Shown here: piece after piece, positions 1-7,132 of the stretch
Numbering within the stretch: position 1 is the stretch's first letter
Layout of the letters: each line of letters opens with the position of its first letter
Assembly (NCBI GenBank): GCA_019137115.1
Contig: JAGVSV010000062.1
Location: forward strand, 1-15,791
From: Bacillota bacterium
Lineage (GTDB): Bacteria > Bacillota > Clostridia > Christensenellales > Aristaeellaceae
DNA length: 15,791 nucleotides
Direction: 5' to 3'
Position numbers and translations under genes: made by a program
Notes under the pieces: model-generated
What the model was told of the DNA's origin: nothing
Seen by the model: the letters and a program-made list of their open reading frames with translations, nothing else
The model's database searches: none

Positions 1-2
1 AT

Positions 3-1307
3 GTTTTTATGGCCAGGGACCAGAGCGGCAGGGATGTGCTGGTGAGGGACGGCAAGCCGCACGCGCTGGACCATGAGGCCGCCTGCTGGCTGCGGGAGCG
101 CTTTCCCTTTACGGCGCCGTCGCCCGTGCTGGGGCGCGACTGCACCTTCGGCGTGGGCGACCGGCTGGGCATCGCGGCGCCCGGGCACATCCGTGTGTTC
201 AACGCGTATGACGCGGTGCCCGTGCTGGTGCAGCAGTCCGTGCGCGAGCTGACGCTGACGGGCCGCTCCTGGGAGGACATTTTGGACTGCGTCACCTTCA
301 TGGCGTTCCGCGAAGGCTACACCGGCGGGTTTGGCGCCGACGGCGACCACCTGAAGCAAAAAAAGGACATCGCCGACTTGCTGGCCCTGGGGTTCACCAT
401 GGTCACGCTGGACTGCTCCGACCACATCCGCAAGGACGATGGGGAGGACAGGCTGCCGGATGAGCTGGCCAATCTGTACCTGGGCAAGGCCATCGACCTG
501 GACGGCGGTCAATCCATCGCGCTCAGCCGGGCAGAGTTGGCTGCTGCATATAACATATACGGCGAGGCGGTTGAGTTTGCGGCTTCGGTGTGGGACGAGT
601 TTTTTGCCGACGGCTGCGCCAGGGCCGATTTTGAAATGTCCATCGACGAAACCGAGCTGCCCACCACGCCGGCGCAGCACTTCTTTGTCGCCGCCGAGCT
701 GCAGCGGCGCGGGGTCAGGCTGGCCACCATGGCGCCGCGCTTCTGCGGCGAGTTCCAGAAGGGCATCGACTACATCGGCGACAAGGCGCAGTTCGAGCGC
801 GAGATCATCACCCACGCCGCCATCGCGCGGCACTTCGGCTACAAGCTGAGCATCCATTCCGGGTCGGACAAGTTCAGCGTGTTCCCGCTGATCGGCAAGC
901 ATACGCAGGGCAGGTTTCATATAAAAACAGCCGGCACCAACTGGCTGGAAGCCATGCGCATCGTGGCGGAGCACGATCCTGCGCTCTACCGCAGGGCACA
1001 CGCGTTCGCCGCGCAGCATGTGGAAGAAGCGCGCAAATACTACCATGTCAAGCTGGACATGGCGCAGGTGCCCGATCCGGCCGGCCTGAAGGACCATGAG
1101 CTGCCCGCCCTGTTCGACATGGAGGACCCCCGGCAGCTGATCCACATCACCTACGGCCTGATCCTGTCCGACCCGGGGCTTCACGGCGCGCTGTACAGCT
1201 TCTGGGACACCCACGCCGACGCGTACGCCGCGGCGCTGGAACAACACATCGGAAAACACCTCAGCATGCTGGGTGTAACAAAAATACAAGGCGGTGAACT
1301 GAAATGA
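3..1307 (+). CDS. Tagaturonate epimerase (UxaE) family protein, 5' end outside the window
   Basis: This resembles the UxaE family, whose characterised member interconverts D-tagaturonate and D-fructuronate in the cytoplasm during galacturonate breakdown. The frame is open to the left edge with no stop, and the family is usually longer than the roughly 434 codons visible, so the N-terminus is probably missing; the ATG at 9 is likely internal. Counting from that ATG, candidate metal- or substrate-binding stretches are GADGDHLK (109-116), SIDETELP (211-218) and SIHSGSDKF (281-289), all rich in Asp, Glu and His. The stop overlaps the ATG of the RidA gene (ATGA), so the two are translationally coupled. 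The company of D-amino-acid enzymes rather than uxaB/uxaC/kdg genes is unusual; the substrate may be another uronate or an amino-acid-substituted sugar acid. Family assignment is good, substrate unknown. Confidence 0.78.
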   Translation, partial: VFMARDQSGRDVLVRDGKPHALDHEAACWLRERFPFTAPSPVLGRDCTFGVGDRLGIAAPGHIRVFNAYDAVPVLVQQSVRELTLTGRSWEDILDCVTFMAFREGYTGGFGADGDHLKQKKDIADLLALGFTMVTLDCSDHIRKDDGEDRLPDELANLYLGKAIDLDGGQSIALSRAELAAAYNIYGEAVEFAASVWDEFFADGCARADFEMSIDETELPTTPAQHFFVAAELQRRGVRLATMAPRFCGEFQKGIDYIGDKAQFEREIITHAAIARHFGYKLSIHSGSDKFSVFPLIGKHTQGRFHIKTAGTNWLEAMRIVAEHDPALYRRAHAFAAQHVEEARKYYHVKLDMAQVPDPAGLKDHELPALFDMEDPRQLIHITYGLILSDPGLHGALYSFWDTHADAYAAALEQHIGKHLSMLGVTKIQGGELK

Positions 1308-1759
1308 ACGTGTACGACAACATGAAAGCGCTGGGCATCACGCTGCCCGAGCCGCCCGCCAAGGGTGGCATGTACAGCCCGTGCAACATGGCGGGCGGCA
1401 TGGCTTATATATCGGGCTGCGGCTGCAACATCGGGGACGACATCGCGGCCGGCCGCATCGGCAGCGACTTTACGCTGGAGGAAGGGCAGGCGCTGGCGCG
1501 CCGGAGCATGCTCAACGTGCTGGCGGTGCTGCAGCGCGCGGTGGGCGATCTCAACCGCGTGCGCCCGGTGAAAATCCTGGTGTTTGTATCCAGCGATAAC
1601 GATTTCTTCCGCCAGTCCGATGTAGCGAACGGCGCCAGCGGGCTGCTGTACGACCTGTTCGGCGGGGAGGAGGGCCTGCCGGCGCGCTCGGCCATCGGCG
1701 TCAACGTGCTGCCCGGCAACCTGCCCGTCGAGATAGAAGCCATTTTCTCCGTTGATTGA
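1304..1759 (+). CDS. RidA (YjgF/YER057c/UK114) family enamine/imine deaminase
   Basis: A 151-residue RidA-superfamily protein, slightly longer than E. coli RidA. The family forms trimers that hydrolyse reactive enamines and imines, such as 2-aminoacrylate released by PLP-dependent serine and threonine dehydratases, to 2-keto acids and ammonia. The diagnostic C-terminal block is clear: Arg128 in the PARSAIGV segment is the expected substrate-carboxylate ligand, followed by LPGNLPVEIEAI with Glu145. The longer N-terminal part, with SGCGCNIG at 37-44, resembles the non-archetypal RidA-like subgroups, so it may not be the housekeeping copy. It overlaps the UxaE-family gene by four bases and the next gene by eight. 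Its position just before a deacylase and a DSD1-type PLP enzyme suggests it clears the enamine made by the latter. That pathway role is inferred. Confidence 0.88.
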   Translation: MNVYDNMKALGITLPEPPAKGGMYSPCNMAGGMAYISGCGCNIGDDIAAGRIGSDFTLEEGQALARRSMLNVLAVLQRAVGDLNRVRPVKILVFVSSDNDFFRQSDVANGASGLLYDLFGGEEGLPARSAIGVNVLPGNLPVEIEAIFSVD

Positions 1760-3374
1760 CGGCAAGCCGGTATTGATCAGGGGCGGCCTGGTGTACGACG
1801 GGTCGCCCGGCGCGCCCCGGGCCTGCGACGTGCTGATCCGGGGCGACCGCATCGTGAAAGTCGCCCCCGGCATCAGCGAGCCGGCCGCCCATGAAGTGGA
1901 TGCCCGGGGCTGCGTGGTGTGCCCAGGGTTTGTGGACATCCACCGCCACTTAGACGCCAGGCCTTTCACCGACTGGCGGGGCGAGGCCGAGCTGCGTCAG
2001 GGCATCACGACGGCGGTGGCGGGCAACTGCGGCTTTTCGCTGGCGCCCATGGTCGCCCTGACGGATCAGCTGCGCGCGCACTTAGAGCCTATTCTGGGGT
2101 TGTTGCCCGAGGCTGTGCCCGCCGGTTTTCCCGGCTATTTGCGCGCGCTGGATAGGGCGGCAAAGCCCCTGAACTTAGCGGCCATGGTGGGCACCGGGTC
2201 GGTGCGCATCGCCGTGAAGGGGTTTGCGGCCGGCCGCTGGACGGCTGAGGAGATGGCGCGCGCTCAGGCCATGATTGAGGAGGCGCTGGATGCCGGCGCC
2301 TGCGGCGTATCGCTGGGCATCATGTACGTGCCGGAGTGCTATGCCGGCAGGGAGGAGTTCGCGCGCCTGCTGCGCCCGCTGGGCGAAAGGGGCGGGGTGT
2401 GTGCGGTCCATATCCGCGGCGAGGGCGACAGCCTGGTGGATAGTGTAAAAGAGGCGGTGGACATCGCCCGGCTGACGGGCTGCGCGCTGCACATCAGCCA
2501 CTTCAAATCCTGCGGCGTGGATAACTGGCGGCGGGAAATCCACAGAGCCATCGATGTGATAAACGCCGCGCGCAGTGCCGGGCTGGACCTTACCTGCGAT
2601 TTCTACCCTTATACAGGCGGCTCGACGGCGCTGACCACCATGCTGCCGCCGGACTATATCGCCGGCGACCTGGTGGGCGCGCTCCGGCGGCTGGGCACGG
2701 AGCGCGGCGTTGCCGCTTTCCGCGACAGCATCAGCCGCTTCTATCCGGACTGGGACAACTTCGCCCTGACGCTGGGCTGGGAGCGCATCATCATCAGCAG
2801 CGTCAGGCACGCCCACAACCGGCGGTACCTGGGCATGACGGTGGCAGACGCTGCATCGCGCTTCGGCTTTCCGGACGCCGCGGCGCTGGCCGCGCACCTG
2901 ATGCATGACGAAGCGGGCGCCACGGCCATCATCAACATGAGCATGTGTCAGGACGATGTCGACACCGTGGCGGGGCTGCCCTATGCCATGGTGGTGTCCG
3001 ATGCCATCTACGCGCAGACCGACACGCCGCACCCGCGCATGTTCGGCGCGCAGCCCCGCATCCTCCGCGAATACGTGCGGGAGCGCGGCGTGCTTTCCAT
3101 GCAGCAAGCCATCCACAAAATGACGGCCATGCCCGCCCGGCGCATGGGCCTTGCGGGCCGCGGCGAGCTGAAGGAAGGCTTTTTTGCCGACGTGCTGGTG
3201 TTCGATCCGGAGCAATTCCGCGACAACGCCGTTTTCGGCGATTCCGCCAAGCCGGCTACCGGGCTGCAATGGGCGTTTGTCAACGGCGTGCCGGCGGTGC
3301 GGGATGATGCGCTGCTGGCGCAAGGCGCGGGCAGGCTGTTGCGGCGCCGGTATAACCGACAGGAAAGGACGTGA
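1752..3374 (+). CDS. N-acyl-D-amino-acid deacylase (D-aminoacylase), amidohydrolase superfamily
   Basis: A 540-residue metal-dependent amidohydrolase close to D-aminoacylase, which hydrolyses N-acyl-D-amino acids to the free D-amino acid plus a carboxylate. The expected metal and catalytic residues are all present: HRH at 64-66, Cys93 in GNCGFS, His220 in AVHIRGEG, His250 in HISHFK and Asp417 in VVSDAIY. HPRMFG (427-432) is a family hallmark, and the end (GELKEGFFADVLVFDP) is the usual closing strand. The start is TTG at 1752, overlapping the RidA stop by eight bases; it is chosen because the family's IRGGLVYDG strand begins only six residues in and no in-frame ATG lies nearby. The gene sits between ridA and a DSD1-like gene, so it probably supplies a D-amino acid to the latter. 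The acyl group and amino acid cannot be read from sequence; the related D-glutamate or D-aspartate deacylases remain possible. Confidence 0.92.
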   Translation: MIDGKPVLIRGGLVYDGSPGAPRACDVLIRGDRIVKVAPGISEPAAHEVDARGCVVCPGFVDIHRHLDARPFTDWRGEAELRQGITTAVAGNCGFSLAPMVALTDQLRAHLEPILGLLPEAVPAGFPGYLRALDRAAKPLNLAAMVGTGSVRIAVKGFAAGRWTAEEMARAQAMIEEALDAGACGVSLGIMYVPECYAGREEFARLLRPLGERGGVCAVHIRGEGDSLVDSVKEAVDIARLTGCALHISHFKSCGVDNWRREIHRAIDVINAARSAGLDLTCDFYPYTGGSTALTTMLPPDYIAGDLVGALRRLGTERGVAAFRDSISRFYPDWDNFALTLGWERIIISSVRHAHNRRYLGMTVADAASRFGFPDAAALAAHLMHDEAGATAIINMSMCQDDVDTVAGLPYAMVVSDAIYAQTDTPHPRMFGAQPRILREYVRERGVLSMQQAIHKMTAMPARRMGLAGRGELKEGFFADVLVFDPEQFRDNAVFGDSAKPATGLQWAFVNGVPAVRDDALLAQGAGRLLRRRYNRQERT

Positions 3375-3378
3375 GGCT

Positions 3379-4482
3379 TTGCAGGCGCACGATTACAGGC
3401 TGCAAAACGAGGCGGACATCGCTTCGCCGCAGCTGATCTACTACCCTGCCATCATCCGGGAAAACACCCGCAAGGCCATCGACATGGCCGGCGACGTTGG
3501 GCGGCTGTGGCCGCATATCAAAACGCACAAGATGGCCGAGATGATCAATATGCAGCGGGAGATGGGCATCGACCGCTTCAAATGCGCTACCGTGGCGGAG
3601 CTGGCGCTGGCTGCATGCTGCGGCGCAAGCCACGCCCTGATGGCTTACCCGCTGGTTGGGCCCAACATCGAAAAGTTTTTGGGCGTGGCGGCAGCCTGCC
3701 CGGCGACGCGTTTTTATGCCATCGTCGACAGTCCAGCGGGGTTTTCCATGCTGGAGGCAGCCTGCGCCGCCCGGGGTATTGCTGTGGACTGGCTGGCTGA
3801 TGTCGACATGGGCATGCACCGCACCGGCCTGCCGCTGGACGAGGTGGCGGCGTTCTGCCGCGCCCGCCGGGGCAGCGCCTGGCTCCGGTTTCAGGGCATG
3901 CACTGCTACGACGGACACATCGGCCAGCGCGACCTGGCGGAGCGCCGCGCCGCGGCGGCGCCGGCTGCCCAGGCTGTGCGGGGCATCCGGGCAGCGCTGT
4001 CGGCAGACGGCATCGAGGCGCCTATCATCATCCTGGGCGGCTCGCCGTCCTTTCCCTGCCACGCGGGAGAGGAGGACGTCTACCTGTCGCCCGGCACCGT
4101 GTTCGTATGGGACTGGGGCTACCTGAACAAATGCCCCGACCTGCCCTTTGTGCCGGGCGCCGCTATCCTCACCCGGGTCATCAGCCACCCGGCACCGGAT
4201 CGGTTCACGCTGGACTTAGGCTATAAGGCCATCTCGGCCGACCCCAAGGGCGCGCGGGGCCTGCTGCTGGACCTGCCGGAGGCGGAGTCGCTGTTTCAAA
4301 GCGAGGAGCACTGGGTTTGGAAGATGCCCCAAGGGCAGGATGCCGCGCCGCCCGCGGTGGGCAGCGCGCTGCACGTGATCCCCACCCACATCTGCCCGAC
4401 GACAGCGCTGTACCCGTATGTTCTAATAGCTGAGGGCGGTCAGGTGACAGGGCGCTGGGTCGTGGCGGCGAGGGATCGTTAA
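3379..4482 (+). CDS. DSD1-type D-serine dehydratase / D-threonine aldolase-like PLP enzyme
   Basis: A 367-residue fold-type III (alanine-racemase-like barrel) PLP enzyme of the DSD1/D-threonine aldolase family. The PLP lysine is expected at Lys48 in WPHIKTHK. The C-terminal domain carries the metal site as His337-Ile-Cys339 in PTHICPTT. From memory of the family, His-x-Cys binds zinc in eukaryotic-type D-serine dehydratase, while His-x-Asp is seen in D-threonine aldolase, so dehydratase chemistry is favoured. LADVDMGMHRTG is the usual mid-barrel strand. The start is TTG at 3379, four bases after the deacylase stop and about ten bases after a purine-rich AGGAAAGGA; the frame upstream only shadows the deacylase, and later starts would remove the PLP region. 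It completes the operon: deacylase releases a D-amino acid, this enzyme eliminates or cleaves it, RidA clears the enamine. Exact substrate is unproven. Confidence 0.88.
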   Translation: MQAHDYRLQNEADIASPQLIYYPAIIRENTRKAIDMAGDVGRLWPHIKTHKMAEMINMQREMGIDRFKCATVAELALAACCGASHALMAYPLVGPNIEKFLGVAAACPATRFYAIVDSPAGFSMLEAACAARGIAVDWLADVDMGMHRTGLPLDEVAAFCRARRGSAWLRFQGMHCYDGHIGQRDLAERRAAAAPAAQAVRGIRAALSADGIEAPIIILGGSPSFPCHAGEEDVYLSPGTVFVWDWGYLNKCPDLPFVPGAAILTRVISHPAPDRFTLDLGYKAISADPKGARGLLLDLPEAESLFQSEEHWVWKMPQGQDAAPPAVGSALHVIPTHICPTTALYPYVLIAEGGQVTGRWVVAARDR

Positions 4483-4485
4483 TCA

Positions 4486-4514
4486 TTTACAACCTGTCAG
4501 CCTTCCGGTATAAT
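4486..4514 (+). promoter_or_regulatory. Strong SigA-type promoter for the SecD/SecF-like operon
   Basis: TTTACA at 4486-4491 matches the -35 consensus in five of six bases; a 17-base spacer leads to a perfect TATAAT at 4509-4514. Transcription should begin near 4521, just upstream of the GGGGAGG ribosome site of the 105-residue gene. It lies in the 61-base gap after the catabolic operon and separates the two transcription units. It stands out from the GC-rich surroundings. Confidence 0.8.
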
Positions 4515-4543
4515 CGATACATTGAGTAGGGGAGGTGTGCGCG

Positions 4544-4861
4544 ATGCTCAGGCGATTGTTTTTTCTGTCGCTGCTTGCGCTCGCGCTGTGCTGGGCGATG
4601 AGCCTGATGGTGACGGACGGCGTGGAACCGCTGCCTATTGTCGAAACACGCTGCGATGCGCTGATGCCGGCGCCGCAGGCGGCGCTGCAGAGCCGGCCCG
4701 GGCCAACGGCCCCGCTGCCGGTGCGCCGGGCGCCTGCGCCGGCTGTTAAATTGCTGGCGCCCCGGCTCGTCCAGGCCGACGCCAACGGCATCCCGCTGGG
4801 CAGCCGGCCATACCGCCTGGCCGCGTACGGCGCGTTTTCCCTGTCTGACACCGCAGGGTAG
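4544..4861 (+). CDS. Small membrane-anchored or exported protein of unknown function
   Basis: I do not recognise this 105-residue protein. It starts MLRR, followed by a strongly hydrophobic run (about residues 5-24), giving an N-terminal signal-anchor or signal peptide; no lipobox is evident. The rest is rich in Pro, Ala and Arg, with a proline-rich linker at about 44-70 and a single Cys at 37. The ATG at 4544 is chosen because GGGGAGG (4529-4535) lies eight bases upstream; a GTG at 4535 lies inside that ribosome site. It is the first gene after the strong promoter and stands 52 bases before secD, so it is probably co-transcribed with the SecD/SecF-like pair. It could be a partner of that pair or an unrelated envelope protein. 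Ribosome site and promoter make it a credible gene. Confidence 0.65.
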   Translation: MLRRLFFLSLLALALCWAMSLMVTDGVEPLPIVETRCDALMPAPQAALQSRPGPTAPLPVRRAPAPAVKLLAPRLVQADANGIPLGSRPYRLAAYGAFSLSDTAG

Positions 4862-4913
4862 CGGCCCTTCGGTGCGGTTCGGGTATGAATACATGTTAAA
4901 GGGAGATCATTGA

Positions 4914-6356
4914 ATGGCCAGACCATCAAATGCTAAAAAATTCAAGGTCAGCGACAAAGCCGTTGCGGCTGTCACGCTAGCTGTTGCGCTGATCCTCACA
5001 GCCGTGTTCATTGTGCTGGGCTTTACGGGCCGCAACATGGACGCGGACGGCTTGTACAAGCTGCTGCCCTGGCTGCCCGTCCCCGGCGAAACGACGCTGT
5101 GGCGCCAGGCGCTGAAACCCAGCGCCGACTTGGGGGCGACCAGGGAATACACCTTCGCCATCCGGCTGGAGGAGGCCAAGGACGCTGCGGATGCTGCGGA
5201 TAATACCGCAGAAAATAACGCGGCGATCGATACTGCGGACAATGATGTGGCGGACGATACCGAAGCCAAGGACGCGGCGGACAATACTGCGGACAATGAC
5301 GCGGCGGTCGATATCGATGAAATCACCAGAATCCTCTCTCTGCGCATGAGCGCCATGGGGTGGTACGGCGCCTCGGTGGTGGCGGAGGAGGGCAAGCTCA
5401 AAGTCACCGTGCCGCTGGCCGAGGCCGGCGCGCAGACGGCAGCCTTGTTCAGCGCCCGGGGCGAGGTGGCGTTTGCCGACCCCTCGAACGAACCGTTCCT
5501 CACGGGCGACCATATCGTCGAAACCGATTACAGGGAAACCGTGGACAAAGGCGTGTACGCGCTGTCCTTCCGGCTGGACAACGAGGGCAGGGATATCTTC
5601 GCTGAGCAGTCGGCCGCCCTCATCAACCAAAGCATCAGCATCATGGTGGACGGCCAGGTTGTGAAAAGCCCGCGCATCACCGAGGCGTTGACCGAGGGCA
5701 TGGCGTCCATCCCCGGCTTCTCCGAGGTGGAGGCCAGGAACTTAGCCGCCATCATCAAATCAGGCCCGCTGCCGGCCGCGCTGACCGAAGAGGCTGCGCA
5801 GGATGGGCCGCCCGCCTTCGGCAACAACGTGCAGCGCACATTGATCATCGCCCTGGCAGCCGCGGTGCTGATCATCTTCCTCTACCTGGTGTATGAAAAC
5901 CGCCTCAGCGGCCTGGTGGCGGCGTGGGTGCTGGGCGTCCAGCTGGCGGCCGGCTACTTCACTGCCGCGCTGATGGGCGCCAGGTTCACGGCGCCCACGC
6001 TGATGGGCATCTACGCGTCGTTCCTGCTGGCGCTGTACAGCGTGATGTTCATCTTCAGGGGCATGCGGGGCGACCTGGCGCGCGGCCGGTCCATCCGGCA
6101 GGCGTTGCGTGAATCCTATGCCGACGCGGGGCATGTGTCGCTGGATGTGCTGGTCAGCCTGCTGCTGGTCACGATCATCGTGATGATCATGGACACCGGT
6201 GCCATCGGCCTGTTCATGCGCCTGCTGGCCGTCGGCTTGCTGATCAACCTGGCGCTGATCCACATCGCGCTGAAGGGGCTGTTGTCCTGTGTGATCACGC
6301 TGTTGGGCGAGAAAACATCCCTTTATTACCGGGCGGGCGGGAAGGAGACGAATTGA
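4914..6356 (+). CDS. secD: SecD-like membrane protein with altered motor residues
   Basis: A 480-residue SecD homologue. SecD with SecF forms a membrane complex that uses the proton gradient to help pull proteins out of the SecYEG channel. Layout: TM1 at about 16-37, an extracytoplasmic P1 region to about 305, then five membrane segments (about 309-326, 331-353, 358-381, 407-427, 432-463). The P1 head is recognisable at 245-289 (VDGQVVKSPRITEAL, then SGPLPAAL). In TM4 the usual VDANVLIFERI block reads LYSVMFIFRGM, followed by the conserved GRSIRQAL, so the essential aspartate is replaced by Tyr375 and the asparagine by Val377. Residues 88-133 are an acidic Ala/Asp-rich insertion with internal repeats. 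Start: ATG at 4914, eight bases after AGGGAG. It overlaps the SecF-like gene by one base. Family is certain; proton-driven function is doubtful. Confidence 0.85.
   Translation: MARPSNAKKFKVSDKAVAAVTLAVALILTAVFIVLGFTGRNMDADGLYKLLPWLPVPGETTLWRQALKPSADLGATREYTFAIRLEEAKDAADAADNTAENNAAIDTADNDVADDTEAKDAADNTADNDAAVDIDEITRILSLRMSAMGWYGASVVAEEGKLKVTVPLAEAGAQTAALFSARGEVAFADPSNEPFLTGDHIVETDYRETVDKGVYALSFRLDNEGRDIFAEQSAALINQSISIMVDGQVVKSPRITEALTEGMASIPGFSEVEARNLAAIIKSGPLPAALTEEAAQDGPPAFGNNVQRTLIIALAAAVLIIFLYLVYENRLSGLVAAWVLGVQLAAGYFTAALMGARFTAPTLMGIYASFLLALYSVMFIFRGMRGDLARGRSIRQALRESYADAGHVSLDVLVSLLLVTIIVMIMDTGAIGLFMRLLAVGLLINLALIHIALKGLLSCVITLLGEKTSLYYRAGGKETN
5175..5312 (+). repeat. Imperfect duplicated acidic Ala/Asp segment inside the SecD-like gene
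   Basis: The stretch encoding residues 88-133 contains two related copies, 5175-5231 and 5265-5312. Both begin AKDAAD and share an NTA..N.AA(I/V)D pattern, separated by an 11-residue spacer of similar composition (TADNDV and similar). The DNA copies share GCCAAGGACGC at their starts but have diverged. The encoded segment is strongly negative and low in complexity, and sits in the extracytoplasmic P1 region before the conserved fold. Confidence 0.75.
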
Positions 6357-7003
6357 TGATGAAACTGAAAAAATCGGCGCAGAGCGCCCTGATCCTCTCC
6401 CTGGCGGTGGTGCTGGTGGGTTTGGCGGCATGGGCTGCCGGCATCGGCATGCGCTTCCGGGCCAGCGACGGGGCTGGCATTGACTTTGTTCAGATGGCGC
6501 TGTGCATGTTGGCTGCGGTGATCTTTTCGCTGGTGTTCGGCATGGTCCGCTACAGCGTGCCCGTGGGCATCGCGCTGATGGTGGCCACGGCGCACGACTA
6601 CCTGGCTGCGCTGGCTGTCACGGCGCTGGTGGCCATGCTGCTGCCTCAGCCTGCCACATTGCCCCTGGCCGCGATGATGACCATCGCCTTCACATACTGT
6701 CAGACCCTGCCCGTGCTGCGCATGGCGCGTAAAACCATGCGCTCCACCCCCATCCGGGACAGGGACTACGATCTGGCCGCCACCAATGCCGTGGCGCAGC
6801 AGACGAATCCCATGCTGATGGCGGTTGCCGCGGCGCTGGTGATCCTCCTCGCGGCGGCTGTCAGCGGCAACCTGCGCCTGATCGCCGGCCTGGTCCCGCT
6901 GCTGGCGGGGCTGGGCGCGTCGCTGTATTCCTCCCGCCGCATCACGCCCTATGTCTGGGCGGCTGTGGCGCCCTGGCAGCGAACCGGCAAAAGCAGAAGG
7001 TAA
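6356..7003 (+). CDS. secF: SecF-like membrane protein lacking the extracytoplasmic domain
   Basis: A 215-residue protein resembling SecF, the SecD partner. Six membrane segments can be drawn (about 11-30, 46-63, 66-96 with a possible short turn, 101-124, 154-171, 173-193). The His-Asp pair of SecF is kept at 80-81 (TAHDYLAAL). The GYSxNDTVVVFDRIREN block corresponds to FTYCQTLPVLRMARKTM, so the conserved Asn-Asp becomes Cys115-Gln116. Only about 15 residues separate TM1 and TM2, where normal SecF (about 300 residues) carries the P4 domain of around 100 residues. Start: ATG at 6356 overlaps the secD stop by one base and lies eight bases after GAAGGAG; a TTG at 6353 is also possible. Identification rests on position after secD and the membrane motifs, so it is less certain than SecD. 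Confidence 0.7.
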   Translation: MMKLKKSAQSALILSLAVVLVGLAAWAAGIGMRFRASDGAGIDFVQMALCMLAAVIFSLVFGMVRYSVPVGIALMVATAHDYLAALAVTALVAMLLPQPATLPLAAMMTIAFTYCQTLPVLRMARKTMRSTPIRDRDYDLAATNAVAQQTNPMLMAVAAALVILLAAAVSGNLRLIAGLVPLLAGLGASLYSSRRITPYVWAAVAPWQRTGKSRR

Positions 7004-7011
7004 CAGATGCA

Positions 7012-7039
7012 ACGGCGCTCTTCCTGTGGAGAGCGCCGT
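7012..7039 (+). other. Perfect 10-bp hairpin after the SecF-like gene
   Basis: ACGGCGCTCT (7012-7021) pairs exactly with AGAGCGCCGT (7030-7039) around an eight-base loop. It begins nine bases after the SecF-like stop, which suits a terminator or 3' RNA-stabilising stem. However, the following bases are ATTATAAAGG rather than a U-run, so it is not a classical intrinsic terminator. Confidence 0.55.
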
Positions 7040-7044
7040 ATTAT

Positions 7045-7052
7045 AAAGGAGG
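7045..7052 (+). promoter_or_regulatory. Orphan Shine-Dalgarno sequence without a normal start codon
   Basis: AAAGGAGG is a near-perfect ribosome-binding sequence, but no ATG, GTG or TTG lies 5-12 bases downstream. The only near-cognate codon at the right distance is ATC at 7060, which would open a 39-codon frame ending at TAG 7177-7179. The nearest GTG in that frame (7072) is about 19 bases away. It may belong to a leader peptide with a rare start, a decayed gene, or be chance. Confidence 0.35.
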
Positions 7053-7132
7053 CAGAACAATCGTTTACGAAGTGGAAAATGCGATAGGACACGAGGGGGA
7101 GGTTCGGAGGGGAACACCTTTCCGACTGCAAT

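Noticed and set aside
2175..3323. Long open frame of 382 codons on the - strand opposite the deacylase
   Set aside because: It is rich in His, Arg, Ala and Val, as expected for the antisense of a GC-rich gene, and the + strand frame has complete family motifs.
3184..3378. An N-terminal extension of the DSD1-like protein back to 3184
   Set aside because: That stretch overlaps the deacylase out of frame, and its Cys/Arg-rich translation is typical of a shadow frame; the family start fits TTG 3379.
4483..4929. 148-codon and 135-codon open frames on the - strand opposite the small envelope protein gene
   Set aside because: They run through the promoter and ribosome sites of the + strand gene and show low-complexity Arg/Ala/Gly composition without any motif.
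7012..7039. Intrinsic terminator after the SecF-like gene
   Set aside because: The stem is perfect but no U-run follows on either strand.
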